Assembly (NCBI GenBank): GCA_003934145.1
Contig: RSAS01000124.1
Coordinates: 1 to 42,468, forward strand
Reading direction: 5' to 3'
From: Candidatus Viridilinea halotolerans
Lineage (GTDB): Bacteria > Chloroflexota > Chloroflexia > Chloroflexales > Chloroflexaceae
DNA length: 42,468 bases
In this document: in pieces, positions 25,064 through 32,855 of the stretch
How positions within the stretch are numbered: the first letter of the stretch is position 1
Layout of the letters: every line of letters begins with the position of its first letter
Position numbers and translations under genes: made by a program
The notes under the pieces: model-generated
The model's input: only the letters and a program-made list of their open reading frames with translations
Told to the model about the DNA's origin: nothing
Database searches by the model: none

Positions 25064-25891
25064 ATGTCCCGTCAATTTTGGCGAGCCCTGTTGCTTGCTA
25101 CATTACTTGCTAGTGCTCTCTTAGTCCTAAATACATGTGTGGGCCAAGGTATCGCTTCCGGTTCGGCCCTCTATGTTCAACAGTTGACGAGTGATCCCAG
25201 CAGTTTTGACGGCCAAACCGTCACCGTGGATGGGGCCTATGTCTGGAAGCCAGGCGATCCCTCCATCTCGGTGCTTGCCCTTGGTGTGAGTACGCTCGAC
25301 AATGGCCTTGATGCCCAGCCGCTGGGTGATCCGATTTGGCTAGAGGCTTTTCCCGCTGAGGTCACAGAAGATCTGCACCGGCCCGGTGATGCCGTCTATG
25401 GCTTTGTGCGCGTCGAGGGTACCTTCAGCCACGGCGGCGGCTTTGGCCCCAACGGTCAGTTTGCTAGTCAAATTACCGTTACCAGCGCTGAGCCGATTGA
25501 ACGCATTCAACGCGTCGAGCATAGGATCGAAGATCGGGCGCTTGGGGAGGGTAAGGTCAGTTTCTTCGAACTACTGCGCAATCCCGAAGCCTACAACGGC
25601 CAAACCGTTACCACCAATGGCTACTACTTTTGGAACTCGGTGATCTACGTACTCGCTGAAGGAGTATCTACCGAAGAGGATGGTGCCAGCCCCCAGCCTA
25701 TCGGGAGCCCCGTCTGGATGGAGGGCTTCCCACCCGATCAGTCGGCCCTGCTCAATATTGGCCCCAATAATAGCTACGTCTGGGGCGCAGTTGAGGTCAC
25801 TGGCACGTTCCAAACCGGCGGTGGCTTTGGCAAAGATGGCGCCTACCAGAGTATCTTCTTCGTAGAGTCGGCGCAGCCACTTACCCCCTAG
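25064..25891 (+). CDS. Predicted lipoprotein with two tandem OB-like repeats
   Basis: 275 aa, function unrecognised. A hydrophobic N-terminus ends in VLNTC (Cys25), a plausible lipobox. Two halves resemble each other: about 33-145 and 160-272. Each begins with a helix then DGQTVTVDG or NGQTVTTNG, then LALGVST or LAEGVST, then an IWLEAFP or VWMEGFP step and VEGTFSHGGGFGPNGQ or VTGTFQTGGGFGKDGA. So the gene arose by internal duplication of a ~110-aa beta-rich module, possibly an OB-fold as in some membrane-anchored heme or metal chaperones (inference only). The ATG at 25064 has a perfect AGGAGG 8 bp upstream; the longer frame to 24857 overlaps the promoter. Confidence 0.75.
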   Translation: MSRQFWRALLLATLLASALLVLNTCVGQGIASGSALYVQQLTSDPSSFDGQTVTVDGAYVWKPGDPSISVLALGVSTLDNGLDAQPLGDPIWLEAFPAEVTEDLHRPGDAVYGFVRVEGTFSHGGGFGPNGQFASQITVTSAEPIERIQRVEHRIEDRALGEGKVSFFELLRNPEAYNGQTVTTNGYYFWNSVIYVLAEGVSTEEDGASPQPIGSPVWMEGFPPDQSALLNIGPNNSYVWGAVEVTGTFQTGGGFGKDGAYQSIFFVESAQPLTP

Positions 25892-25925
25892 TGCTACTGC
25901 GCTACGTCCCCTTGGCGGGGAGGCC

Positions 25926-25946
25926 CGGAGGGGCGAAGCCCCTCCG
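25926..25946 (+). terminator. Terminator after the lipoprotein gene
   Basis: CGGAGGGGC pairs with GCCCCTCCG around GAA, followed within 30 bp by GATTGTTTTTTT. The position supports a terminator; the T-run is distant. A family A unit (GGGGGGCCAAGCCCCC) lies just beyond. Confidence 0.5.
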
Positions 25947-26032
25947 AGAAACAAAATCTTGATTGTTTTTTTGGGGGGCCAAGCCCCCAAGCCCCCACCA
26001 AAGGTAGTACTAGGGGCATTATTTACCCACAG

Positions 26033-26704
26033 ATGTACTATTTCATCGAAACGATGACCGAGGACGATATTCCCCACGTCCAGGTGATCGAACGCCAGAG
26101 CTTTACTACGCCCTGGTCGGCGAATACCTATCGCCGTGAAATTCGAAATCTGCAAAACTGCCGCTATGTTATTGCCCGCGCCAGTACGACTCCGAATGGT
26201 GAAACCCAACGCTCACCGTCGCCAGCCGCACCGCGCCCCTTTGGCATCTTCAGTCAACTTGCGGCGATCTTCCTCGCCGAACCGCCCGCGCCCGCCAATC
26301 TGCCGCCCGACCCCACCCCCATTGTCGGCTACGGCGGCGTTTGGCTCACCGTTGACGATGCCCATATCACCACCATCGCTGTTGATCCTGTCTATCGTGG
26401 TCAAGGGATCGGTGAGTTATTGCTCAATGCGCTGATCGATCACGCCTATGATCTCGGCGCCCACCAGATTACCCTTGAAGTGCGCATCAGTAACACCAGC
26501 GCTCAGCGCCTCTATTTGAAATATGGCTTCCAGCCCGGCGGTACGCGTCCGCGTTACTACACCGATAACAGCGAAGACGCGTTGATCATGTGGACAGAAG
26601 CCATCAACACGCCCACCTATCGCGCCCGCCTCACCGAGTTGCGCCGCCAGTTGGTCGTGCGCCTGCAACGCCAAGCGGTGACGGATGAGACGAAAGAGCG
26701 CTAA
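26033..26704 (+). CDS. rimI: Ribosomal protein alanine N-acetyltransferase family (RimI-like GNAT)
   Basis: 223-aa GNAT enzyme that acetylates protein N-termini from acetyl-CoA (S18 in E. coli). The acetyl-CoA loop is VDPVYRGQGIGELLL (R122-G127), and LEVRISNTSAQRLYLKYGF carries the RimI-type catalytic Glu149 and Tyr161; the YYTDNSEDALIMW ending is diagnostic. The protein is longer than the usual ~150 aa because of a Pro/Ala-rich insertion at about 51-96 between the early strands and a basic C-terminal extension. No tsaB/tsaD neighbours. Clear family, substrate presumed. Confidence 0.88.
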   Translation: MYYFIETMTEDDIPHVQVIERQSFTTPWSANTYRREIRNLQNCRYVIARASTTPNGETQRSPSPAAPRPFGIFSQLAAIFLAEPPAPANLPPDPTPIVGYGGVWLTVDDAHITTIAVDPVYRGQGIGELLLNALIDHAYDLGAHQITLEVRISNTSAQRLYLKYGFQPGGTRPRYYTDNSEDALIMWTEAINTPTYRARLTELRRQLVVRLQRQAVTDETKER

Positions 26705-26820
26705 CTGCTCGCATAAGCTCGCGCAAAGCCGCAAAGCCGCTATGGGTTGGCACAACTACCGCCGAAAACGTTGCGCCCTTGCGCCGTTGCGTCAAAAAAA
26801 CCGTCATTGCCCTCCCAAAT

Positions 26821-26873
26821 CAACCAAGGGGGGACGTGCGGGAACCTGGTTCCCGCACGCCCCCCCTTGGTTG
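26821..26873. repeat. Family C stem-loop, 26-bp arms
   Basis: CAACCAAGGGGGG..GTGCGGGAACC with its complement (one mismatch), single-base loop T. The heart is GGGAACCTGGTTCCC. Lies in the rimI-prs gap (26705-27007), which otherwise holds copy B8; no gene. Confidence 0.8.
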
Positions 26874-26898
26874 GTCATACCCAAAGCACTAATGGGCC

Positions 26899-27008
26899 GG
26901 GTGTGACCAAAAGGCGTAGGAAGGGTGCGCGCGGGAACCTGGTTCCCGCGCATCCTCCCACTGTCCGGCGGGGCGTGGGGCGTAGCCCTACAGGTTTTGG
27001 TCGCACCC
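26899..27008 (+). mobile_element. 110-bp MITE-like element, copy B8, with near-perfect 9-bp duplication
   Basis: Ends GGGTGTGACC and GGTCGCACCC. Flanks TAATGGGCC (26890-26898) and TAATGGCCC (27009-27017) match at 8 of 9 positions. The right end touches the prs stop codon on the opposite strand: the last element base supplies the final G of TAG. Confidence 0.85.
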
Positions 27009-28009
27009 TAATGGCCCAACGCCGGATGGTTGCGCTGCGAAAAGATCGTGTCTACCGAAATGCCGCTGTGGATGCGCTGGATTACCTCAGCCAGCAGGTG
27101 GCTCACGCTCAGCACCGTAAGCTCAGGCCAGCGCTTGTCGGGCGGCAAGGGCAGCGTATCGGTCGTCACCACCTCTTTCAGGCCGCACTTGCTCAGGCGC
27201 TCGACCGCGCTTGCGGCGAAAACGGGGTGGACACAGCAGGCGTAAATCTCACGCGCCCCTTCGCGCTGTAACAGTTGCACCACTTCGAGGATCGAGCCGC
27301 CAGTGGCAATCTCGTCATCTACAATCACACAGCGCTTGCCCGCCACATCGCCGATCAGGTTCAGCACTTCGGCGGAAGTGTGAAAGCCGTCACGGCGCCC
27401 GAAATGTTGCACCCGCCGCTTCTCGGAGATGGCCAGCGGCGCACCGAGCGCCTCGGCAAAGTTGCGCCCGCGCTTGGCAAAGCCCACGTCGGGCGAAACG
27501 ATGATCATATCGTCCCAACCCTTATCGGCCCAGTAACGCACCAGTAAATTCATTGCCGTCAATTCATCCATCGGGATATTGAAAAAGCCCTGAATCTGTC
27601 CGGCATGCAGGTCAATCGTAAGCACCTGATGCGCCCCCGCCGCCTGAATCATATCGGCCAGCAAACGCGCCGTAATCGGTACCCGTGGCTGATCCTTCTT
27701 ATCCGTGCGTCCGTAGGCAAAGTAGGGAATCACCGCTGTGATGCGCCCGGCTGAAGCCCGCCGACACGCATCAAGCATGATCAGCAACTCCATCACCCGA
27801 TCACTGAGGTTGGGCGTGGAGAGCGATTGGACGAGAAAGACATCCTTTTCGCGCACGCTTTCGTTCAGCTTAATAAAAATGTTTTCGTTACTAAACTTGA
27901 CAATGGTGACATCACCCTGCGGGACGCCCACCCGCTCGCAGATTAGGCGCGTCAGATCCGGGTTGCCATTGCCCGAAAAGATGCGCATCTCATCAAAACG
28001 ACTGCCCAC
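27008..28009 (-). CDS. prs: Ribose-phosphate pyrophosphokinase (PRPP synthetase)
   Basis: Makes PRPP from ribose 5-phosphate and ATP for purine, pyrimidine, His and Trp synthesis, and so supplies the substrate used by the pyr pathway. The protein is 333 aa. Seen: FSNENIFIKLNESVREKDVF near the N-terminus, YFAYGRTDKKDQPRVPITA (ATP site), TIDLHAGQIQGFF, and the PRPP loop CVIVDDEIATGGS. The start codon is GTG at 28009, chosen because AAGGAG lies 6 bp upstream; an internal ATG (residue 8) has no such site. The stop codon abuts MITE copy B8. Class I-like length with some extra N-terminal residues. Confidence 0.93.
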   Translation of the reverse strand: MGSRFDEMRIFSGNGNPDLTRLICERVGVPQGDVTIVKFSNENIFIKLNESVREKDVFLVQSLSTPNLSDRVMELLIMLDACRRASAGRITAVIPYFAYGRTDKKDQPRVPITARLLADMIQAAGAHQVLTIDLHAGQIQGFFNIPMDELTAMNLLVRYWADKGWDDMIIVSPDVGFAKRGRNFAEALGAPLAISEKRRVQHFGRRDGFHTSAEVLNLIGDVAGKRCVIVDDEIATGGSILEVVQLLQREGAREIYACCVHPVFAASAVERLSKCGLKEVVTTDTLPLPPDKRWPELTVLSVSHLLAEVIQRIHSGISVDTIFSQRNHPALGH

Positions 28010-28085
28010 CGTTTGCTCCTTCCAGTGACCGTAAGGTGTACATTCCCCTATTGTACCCTAGACGGGGCGAACCGTTGCCAACAGT

Positions 28086-28110
28086 GGTGCGGGAACCGGG
28101 TTCCCGCACC
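28086..28110 (-). terminator. Family C stem-loop between gdhA and prs
   Basis: GGTGCGGGAACC pairs with GGTTCCCGCACC around one G. It is 12 bp past the gdhA stop. Probable terminator or processing site. Confidence 0.6.
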
Positions 28111-28121
28111 TCCTCCCTTGA

Positions 28122-29465
28122 TCAACATACGCCCTGCTGGATCATCGCATCGGCGACCTTGACAAAGCCAGCGATGTTGGCGCCGGCAACGTAATTGATA
28201 AAGCCGTCTTGCTTGCCGTAGCGCACGCAATTCGCGTGGATATCGCTCATGATGATGCGCAACCGTGCGTCCACCTCGTCGCGCTCCCACGGCATGCGCA
28301 TCGCATTCTGGGTCATTTCCAGGCCCGAGGTGGCCACGCCGCCGGCGTTGGCGGCCTTGCCCGGCGCATAGAGTATCTGCGCGGCTTGGAATACATTCAC
28401 TGCTTCGAGCGTCAAGGGCATGTTCGCGCCTTCGGCGACGCAGATAACCCCGTTCTTGACCAGCGCATGTGCGTCGTCGGCATCAAGTTCGTTTTGTGTC
28501 GCGCAGGGCAGGGCGATGTCAACCGGCACCACCTTCCACGGCTTGGCACCACCAACATACTCCAACCCAAAGCGCTCGGCGTATGCGGCAACGCGGCCAT
28601 AGTGGCTGTTCTTGATGTCCATCAGGGCTTTGAGTTTCTCGCGCGTGAAACCGTCTGGATCGATCACGGTACCATGCGAGTCGGAACAGGTGACAACCTT
28701 ACCGCCGATTTCAATAATTTTTGCGATTGCGTACTGCGCTACATTTCCCGATCCGGAAACCGCGACGCGCCTGCCGCTGAAGGTCATGGCCTGGGTTGCC
28801 AACATCTCTTGCGCAAAATAGACAAGGCCATAGCCGGTCGCCTCCGGACGGATCTGGCTGCCGCCAAAGGACATGCCCTTGCCGGTGAACGTACAGGCGG
28901 TGTTGTTCGACAACTTCTTCATCATGCCGACCATGAAGCCAACCTCGCGGCCACCCACACCAATGTCGCCCGCTGGCACATCGGTATCGGCGCCGAGGTG
29001 GCGATGCAACTCGAACATCAGCGCTTGGCAGAAACGCATCACTTCGCCGCTGCTCTTGCCCTTAGGATCGAAATCGGAGCCACCCTTACCTCCGCCCATT
29101 GGCAGCGTCGTCAAGGCGTTCTTGAAAGTCTGCTCAAAAGCGAGAAACTTGAGAATGGAGAGATTGACCGAAGGGTGAAAGCGCATGCCACCTTTGAACG
29201 GCCCAATAGCAGAACTGTGCTGGACGCGAAAAGCGCGATTAACCTGGATCTGGCCGTGATCGTCAACCCATGCGACACGGAACTGAATGACGCGCTCTGG
29301 CTCCACCAAACGTTCCAGCAATCCAGATTCCGCATAGCACGAATGGGCACTGATGAAACCCCACAGACTACCCATCACCTCCTGCACCGCCTGAAGAAAT
29401 TCCGGTTGGTGCGGGTCGCGAGCCCTGGCGTAGGCAATGAAATCGGACAGGTTTTTGTACTTCAT
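28122..29465 (-). CDS. gdhA: NADP-type glutamate dehydrogenase
   Basis: Interconverts 2-oxoglutarate plus ammonia and glutamate, linking the sucAB substrate pool to nitrogen assimilation. The protein is 447 aa, the hexameric small-subunit class. Motifs: KGGMRFHPSVNLSILKFLAFEQ, PMGGGKGGSDFDPKGKS with catalytic Lys, DVPAGDIGVGGREVG, and the Rossmann loop VSGSGNVAQYA. The sequence resembles the GdhA type common in Proteobacteria and Firmicutes, where NADP dependence is usual; cofactor use is inferred. ATG at 29465 with GAGGA upstream. A 77-bp gap separates it from the small gene before it. Confidence 0.95.
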   Translation of the reverse strand: MKYKNLSDFIAYARARDPHQPEFLQAVQEVMGSLWGFISAHSCYAESGLLERLVEPERVIQFRVAWVDDHGQIQVNRAFRVQHSSAIGPFKGGMRFHPSVNLSILKFLAFEQTFKNALTTLPMGGGKGGSDFDPKGKSSGEVMRFCQALMFELHRHLGADTDVPAGDIGVGGREVGFMVGMMKKLSNNTACTFTGKGMSFGGSQIRPEATGYGLVYFAQEMLATQAMTFSGRRVAVSGSGNVAQYAIAKIIEIGGKVVTCSDSHGTVIDPDGFTREKLKALMDIKNSHYGRVAAYAERFGLEYVGGAKPWKVVPVDIALPCATQNELDADDAHALVKNGVICVAEGANMPLTLEAVNVFQAAQILYAPGKAANAGGVATSGLEMTQNAMRMPWERDEVDARLRIIMSDIHANCVRYGKQDGFINYVAGANIAGFVKVADAMIQQGVC

Positions 29466-29542
29466 CGTTCATCCTCTACGAACTGCTCTCGTCGGCTTAC
29501 CTTCATGCGTATTGGGGCCCGCGCATCCGCCGGAGGGCGTCA

Positions 29543-29989
29543 CTACGCCCCGTCCAGCAAAGCAAGCAACTCCGTGCGCTCCAGACGCCAGCCGGGGGGC
29601 AGCGTGCCGGGGGTAATCACGTCATCGCCTTCGGTGGCGAGGTAGAGCGCACCGATACTTGGACGTTGCAGCATCGCGGCGAGCGCCTGGCTGAGACTGA
29701 GCGCAATGAGGCGCGGCGAACGGCTGATGCCGCCCCGTTGCGCAAAGGCGAGGGCGGCATCAGCGCTCGAAAAAGCCAAGAGGAGACGCGGACGACGCGA
29801 CGGTGGGGGTTCACTCGCCCCGCTGCCCGTCAAGCCGCCCTCACTGCTGCGATAGATATAGAGCCGCGTCGGCGCCAAGCCAGCGGCCACCAGACGCGCC
29901 CGCACTGCATCCAAGGCCGCTTGCGCCGCCTCACTGCTATAGCCGTGCTGCATGGCCACCTCAATGAAGAGCGGACTCTCGGTGGTCAT
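29543..29989 (-). CDS. Conserved-looking hypothetical protein (SseB-like pattern)
   Basis: 148 aa; I do not recognise it with certainty. Starts MTTESPLFIEVAMQHG; the middle has LLLAFSSADAALAFAQRGG and ALYLATEGDDVITP, weakly like SseB/type III accessory-type folds. The start codon at 29989 lies eight bases after the HIT gene stop and has AAGGA in front, so the two are one transcript and probably translationally linked. No signal peptide, no membrane segment. The longer frame to 30070 overlaps the HIT gene and is rejected. Its function is unknown; the pairing with a nucleotide hydrolase is the only clue. Confidence 0.65.
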   Translation of the reverse strand: MTTESPLFIEVAMQHGYSSEAAQAALDAVRARLVAAGLAPTRLYIYRSSEGGLTGSGASEPPPSRRPRLLLAFSSADAALAFAQRGGISRSPRLIALSLSQALAAMLQRPSIGALYLATEGDDVITPGTLPPGWRLERTELLALLDGA

Positions 29990-29997
29990 TAGAATCC

Positions 29998-30408
29998 TTA
30001 CGCCAACGCTGCGCGCAACTGCGCCTGCAAAGCATCCCGCTCGCTCGCACTGAGTTGGCCAGGCCGCCACGGGAGCAGCACGTCGTCACCGCCCCAGCGC
30101 GGAATGATGTGTACATGGTAGTGGAAGACCGTCTGCCCCGCCGCAGCGCCGTTGTTCTGCACGATATTCATACCTTCGGGCTGCAACACCGTATTGATCG
30201 CCCGCGCTACGCGTTGGGTCGTTTGGGCCACCGCCGCTACCAACTCCGGGGGCAGATCGAGCAACCCTGCCAGTTCCTGCTTGCAGATTACCAGCGCATG
30301 GCCGTGTGAGGCCGGGTTGATGTCGAGAAAAGCCAACGTCAGGTCATCTTCGTAGATCTTAGCGGCAGGGATTTCACCATGAACAATGCGGGAAAAGATT
30401 GAAGCCAT
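29998..30408 (-). CDS. HIT family nucleotide hydrolase (HinT-like)
   Basis: 136-aa cytoplasmic histidine triad protein, hydrolysing nucleoside phosphoramidates or dinucleoside polyphosphates. Full pattern: FSRIVHGEIPAAKIYEDD N-terminus, FLDINPASHGHALVI, NNGAAAGQTVFHYHVHIIPR with the triad H96, H98, H100. Length is normal. First gene of a two-gene unit with the unknown protein at 29543. Confidence 0.93.
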   Translation of the reverse strand: MASIFSRIVHGEIPAAKIYEDDLTLAFLDINPASHGHALVICKQELAGLLDLPPELVAAVAQTTQRVARAINTVLQPEGMNIVQNNGAAAGQTVFHYHVHIIPRWGGDDVLLPWRPGQLSASERDALQAQLRAALA

Positions 30409-30468
30409 TGAAATTCTCCATTGCGTGTGACGTTAGGGAAGCGGATTTTGTTGATTGCCCCGTCGCTT

Positions 30469-30538
30469 TGTCACCCTGAGCGAAGCGAAGGGTCTCTCTT
30501 CGGTCGAAAAGAGATGCTTCGCTGCGCTCAGCATGACA
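30469..30538. repeat. 70-bp inverted-repeat element with TGTCA ends
   Basis: Starts TGTCACCCTGAGCG and ends CGCTCAGCATGACA; the interior CGAAGGGTCTCTCTTCG and GAAAAGAGATGCTTCG forms a long imperfect hairpin. The same element type makes up part of 40329-40753. The gap 30409-30702 also holds a family D hairpin; no gene. Confidence 0.75.
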
Positions 30539-30625
30539 GGCCGCTGGGACACGTAAAAGTTTCCGCTTCCCTTACGTCTTGCGGCGGGGGCTCTGGGGCG
30601 GCGAAACCGCCCCAGAAAAACTTCT

Positions 30626-30666
30626 TTGGTTCTGTTTTGGCGGCTTTGCCGCCAAAACAGAACCAA
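30626..30666 (-). repeat. Family D stem-loop near the flippase-like gene end
   Basis: TTGGTTCTGTTTTGGCGGC pairs perfectly with its complement around TTT. Located 37 bp past the stop of the membrane protein gene at 30703, so it may serve as its terminator. Confidence 0.75.
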
Positions 30667-30702
30667 GAGCAGAGCTTAGAACCTTGCCCCCTGTTCTTCT
30701 GT

Positions 30703-31674
30703 TCAACTGTTTCCTGGTTCTTCCGCATAGCGTCGCCCAAACCAAGCCAAAGCAAGCGCCCCCAGCAGCACCCCAAACCAGAGCGTCGCAAAACGGATCA
30801 GGACGGTGGCGCTGGTGGCGGTAGCAGCGCTGATGTTGACCAGCGCCACGAGGAGGCCGACGCTACTCACTTCACTGACGCCCAGGCCGCCCGGCAGAAA
30901 ACTCACCAGACCAAAGAGCGTACTCGCCGCAAAGATAAAGATCGCTTGGAGCAGCAACAGCGACGAGGGCTCGACACCCAAACCGACCAACACCACAAAG
31001 AAGGCGATGCACTCACAGCCCCACGAAACAACACTCATGCCAGTAGCAACCACCAACACACGCCAATCAAGGAGCTCGCGGGTACTCGCATAGACCGTGC
31101 GCAAACGCGGGGCCAACGCACGACCCAAGGGCATGCGGGCAATGAAATCGAGCAGAGCGTTGGCCAAAGGTTGCTGCTGGACAATGATAATTCCCGCGAT
31201 GGTGGCACCCAATAGCAGCACAAAGACCGGGCGGGCGGGCGGGAAGAGCGTCAGCCCCAAGCCCATCAGCAGCAACATCGCCAAACCATCGGTGAGCCGT
31301 TCGGCCAGCACAATCGGGGCCGAACGGCTGATCGCCGTACCATTCACCCGCTTGAGCAAATAGGACTTAAACACTTCTCCCAACTTACCGGGCGTCACCG
31401 CCATCACCATGCCAGCGGTAAAGATCAAGCCGCTATCAAATGCACTCACACCCTGACCGCACTGCAAACGGCGCAGAAAAAAATCCCACTTCAGACCGCG
31501 CAGCAGATAGTTGCAAATAATCAGACCTAGGATAAGCGGAAGGAGCAGCCATGTAAACGCACGCAGATCGCGCATGACCGCCTGAAGATCGCTGAGCAGG
31601 CTGATCACCATGATCACGCCGATGCCGAGCAGCAGTGAGGCCAGGATTTTACCCTGAAGAGTTTTGAGTGCCAT
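30703..31674 (-). CDS. Lysylphosphatidylglycerol synthase TM-region/UPF0104 (YbhN-like) membrane protein
   Basis: 323-aa polytopic protein with about eight hydrophobic helices. Family signatures: LLLPLILGLIICNYLLRGLKW, AGMVMAVTPGKLGEVFKSYLL, APIVLAERLTDGLAMLLL and SFLPGGLGVSEVSSVGLL. This family includes the flippase half of MprF, archaeal AglD relatives and YbhN; it probably moves lipids or lipid-linked sugars, but no catalytic lysyl-transferase domain is present. The ATG at 31674 follows directly on a CTTCTGCT tandem repeat and has no recognisable ribosome site, which is odd. The frame to 31974 would translate that repeat. Confidence 0.82.
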   Translation of the reverse strand: MALKTLQGKILASLLLGIGVIMVISLLSDLQAVMRDLRAFTWLLLPLILGLIICNYLLRGLKWDFFLRRLQCGQGVSAFDSGLIFTAGMVMAVTPGKLGEVFKSYLLKRVNGTAISRSAPIVLAERLTDGLAMLLLMGLGLTLFPPARPVFVLLLGATIAGIIIVQQQPLANALLDFIARMPLGRALAPRLRTVYASTRELLDWRVLVVATGMSVVSWGCECIAFFVVLVGLGVEPSSLLLLQAIFIFAASTLFGLVSFLPGGLGVSEVSSVGLLVALVNISAATATSATVLIRFATLWFGVLLGALALAWFGRRYAEEPGNS

Positions 31675-31740
31675 GAGCAGAAGAGCAGAAGAGCAGAAGA
31701 GCAGAAGAACAGAAGAGCAGAAGAGCAGAAGAGCAGGAAA
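31675..31740. repeat. 9-nt tandem repeat (AGCAGAAG) at a start codon
   Basis: About seven imperfect units AGCAGAAG/AACAGAAG begin next to the start codon of the flippase-like gene. On the mRNA they are a CU-rich leader. It is the same motif family as at 19021 and 19237. Confidence 0.8.
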
Positions 31741-32222
31741 GATGCTCGGCTGCGCTTTTTCAACGCAGCGATTATACTGCCGTAGCGCCTCAGACGCAAT
31801 GTTAGGTGGTTGCAAAGGCACCTCCGATGGGGATTCGGGGGCGGGGTGGGGCGGGGGCTTGGCTCCCGAAAAATTTCCCCCTTCCGGCGGGGTTGTAGGG
31901 ATCACAGGCCCCTTAACTTCATGCGCATGGACAGCAGCATTTCCCAAAATTGTAACCTTTTGCCCTAGACACACGTATTATCATAAGAAGGGACGTGGGA
32001 CTGAGGTTCCCACACATCCTCCCGCAACCCAGCGGGGCGTGCATACGCATAACGTAAACCTCTGGCGGGCCTGCCAGCGAGGGTTCGGGGGCCAGGCTCC
32101 CGAAGAATTTTCCCCTTTCGGCGGAGTTTTAGGGGCATGCGGCCCCTTGCGTTCATGCGCATGGGCGCAAGCCCCACGGCTTGTGGTCGCACGCGAAGCG
32201 TTTAGCAAGAAGGAACAGAACC
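31741..32222. repeat. Repeat-filled gap upstream of lemA
   Basis: No gene is seen in 31741-32222. It contains family A units (about 31822-31925 and 32075-32170) and a worn family B/C-like hairpin around 31990-32030 (GTGGGACTGAGGTTCCCAC). Confidence 0.7.
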
Positions 32223-32792
32223 ATGGGGGGCCTACTCGTTTTTCTCGGCATTGTGGTGGTTGGCTTTCTCGTCGTCGTGATTGGGATCTACAACGGCTTG
32301 GTGGGCAAACGTAACCGCGTAGACCAAGCCTTCGCTTCGATTGATGTGATGCTCAAGAAGCGTTACGACCTCGTGCCCAACCTGATTGCCACCGTAGAGC
32401 GCTACATGGTGCATGAGCGCGAACTCTTGACCGAAATCACCGAATTGCGCACGCGGGCGATCGCGGGCGATCTGGCACCAGAACAGCGCGTGGCTGCCGA
32501 GAATGGCTTCAATGCGGCGATGGGCAAGCTGATGGTGTCGGTCGAGAACTACCCCGATCTCAAGGCCAACACCAACTTTTTGCAACTCCAGCGCAGCTTG
32601 AACGAGGTGGAGGAGCAGATCTCTGCTGCACGGCGCGCCTACAACGCCGCCACCACCGAATACAACAACGCTATTCAGATGTTTCCCGGCAACCTGATGG
32701 CTGGGCCGATGGGTTTTATGCGCCGCGAACTCTTTGAGGCCTCGATGGCCGAGCGCCAGAATGTGGATGTACGTTCGATGTTTCAGCGTTAG
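32223..32792 (+). CDS. lemA: LemA family protein
   Basis: 189-aa membrane-anchored coiled protein. N-terminal transmembrane helix (about 3-24), then IYNGLVGKRNRVDQAF, LKKRYDLVPNLIATVERYM, YPDLKANTNFLQLQRSLNEVEEQI and ARRAYNAATTEYNNAI, which are the LemA signatures. Most of the chain should lie as a helical bundle. Function unclear; LemA is often linked with envelope stress and with membrane proteins of unknown role. AAGGA before the ATG. Followed by two DUF3137 genes in the same direction, a pairing seen in other bacteria. Confidence 0.93.
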   Translation: MGGLLVFLGIVVVGFLVVVIGIYNGLVGKRNRVDQAFASIDVMLKKRYDLVPNLIATVERYMVHERELLTEITELRTRAIAGDLAPEQRVAAENGFNAAMGKLMVSVENYPDLKANTNFLQLQRSLNEVEEQISAARRAYNAATTEYNNAIQMFPGNLMAGPMGFMRRELFEASMAERQNVDVRSMFQR

Positions 32793-32793
32793 G

Positions 32794-32838
32794 TAGGTAG
32801 GGATGCGAGGGAACCAGGTTCCCTCGCATCCCTACCTA
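32794..32838. repeat. Family C stem-loop between lemA and the first DUF3137 gene
   Basis: Perfect 22-bp stem with a one-base loop (A): TAGGTAGGGATGCGAGGGAA, then CC, paired with its complement. It begins at the lemA stop. No U-run, so likely a processing or stabilising element within the operon. Confidence 0.85.
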
Positions 32839-32855
32839 GTACGAAGGGGTATGAT

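Noticed and set aside
28209-29645. 478-aa frame opposite gdhA
   Set aside because: Antisense shadow; gdhA is unmistakable.
30421-31215. 264-aa frame overlapping the flippase-like gene
   Set aside because: Begins in a TGTCA repeat and runs antisense to the membrane protein; Gln/Arg-rich composition.
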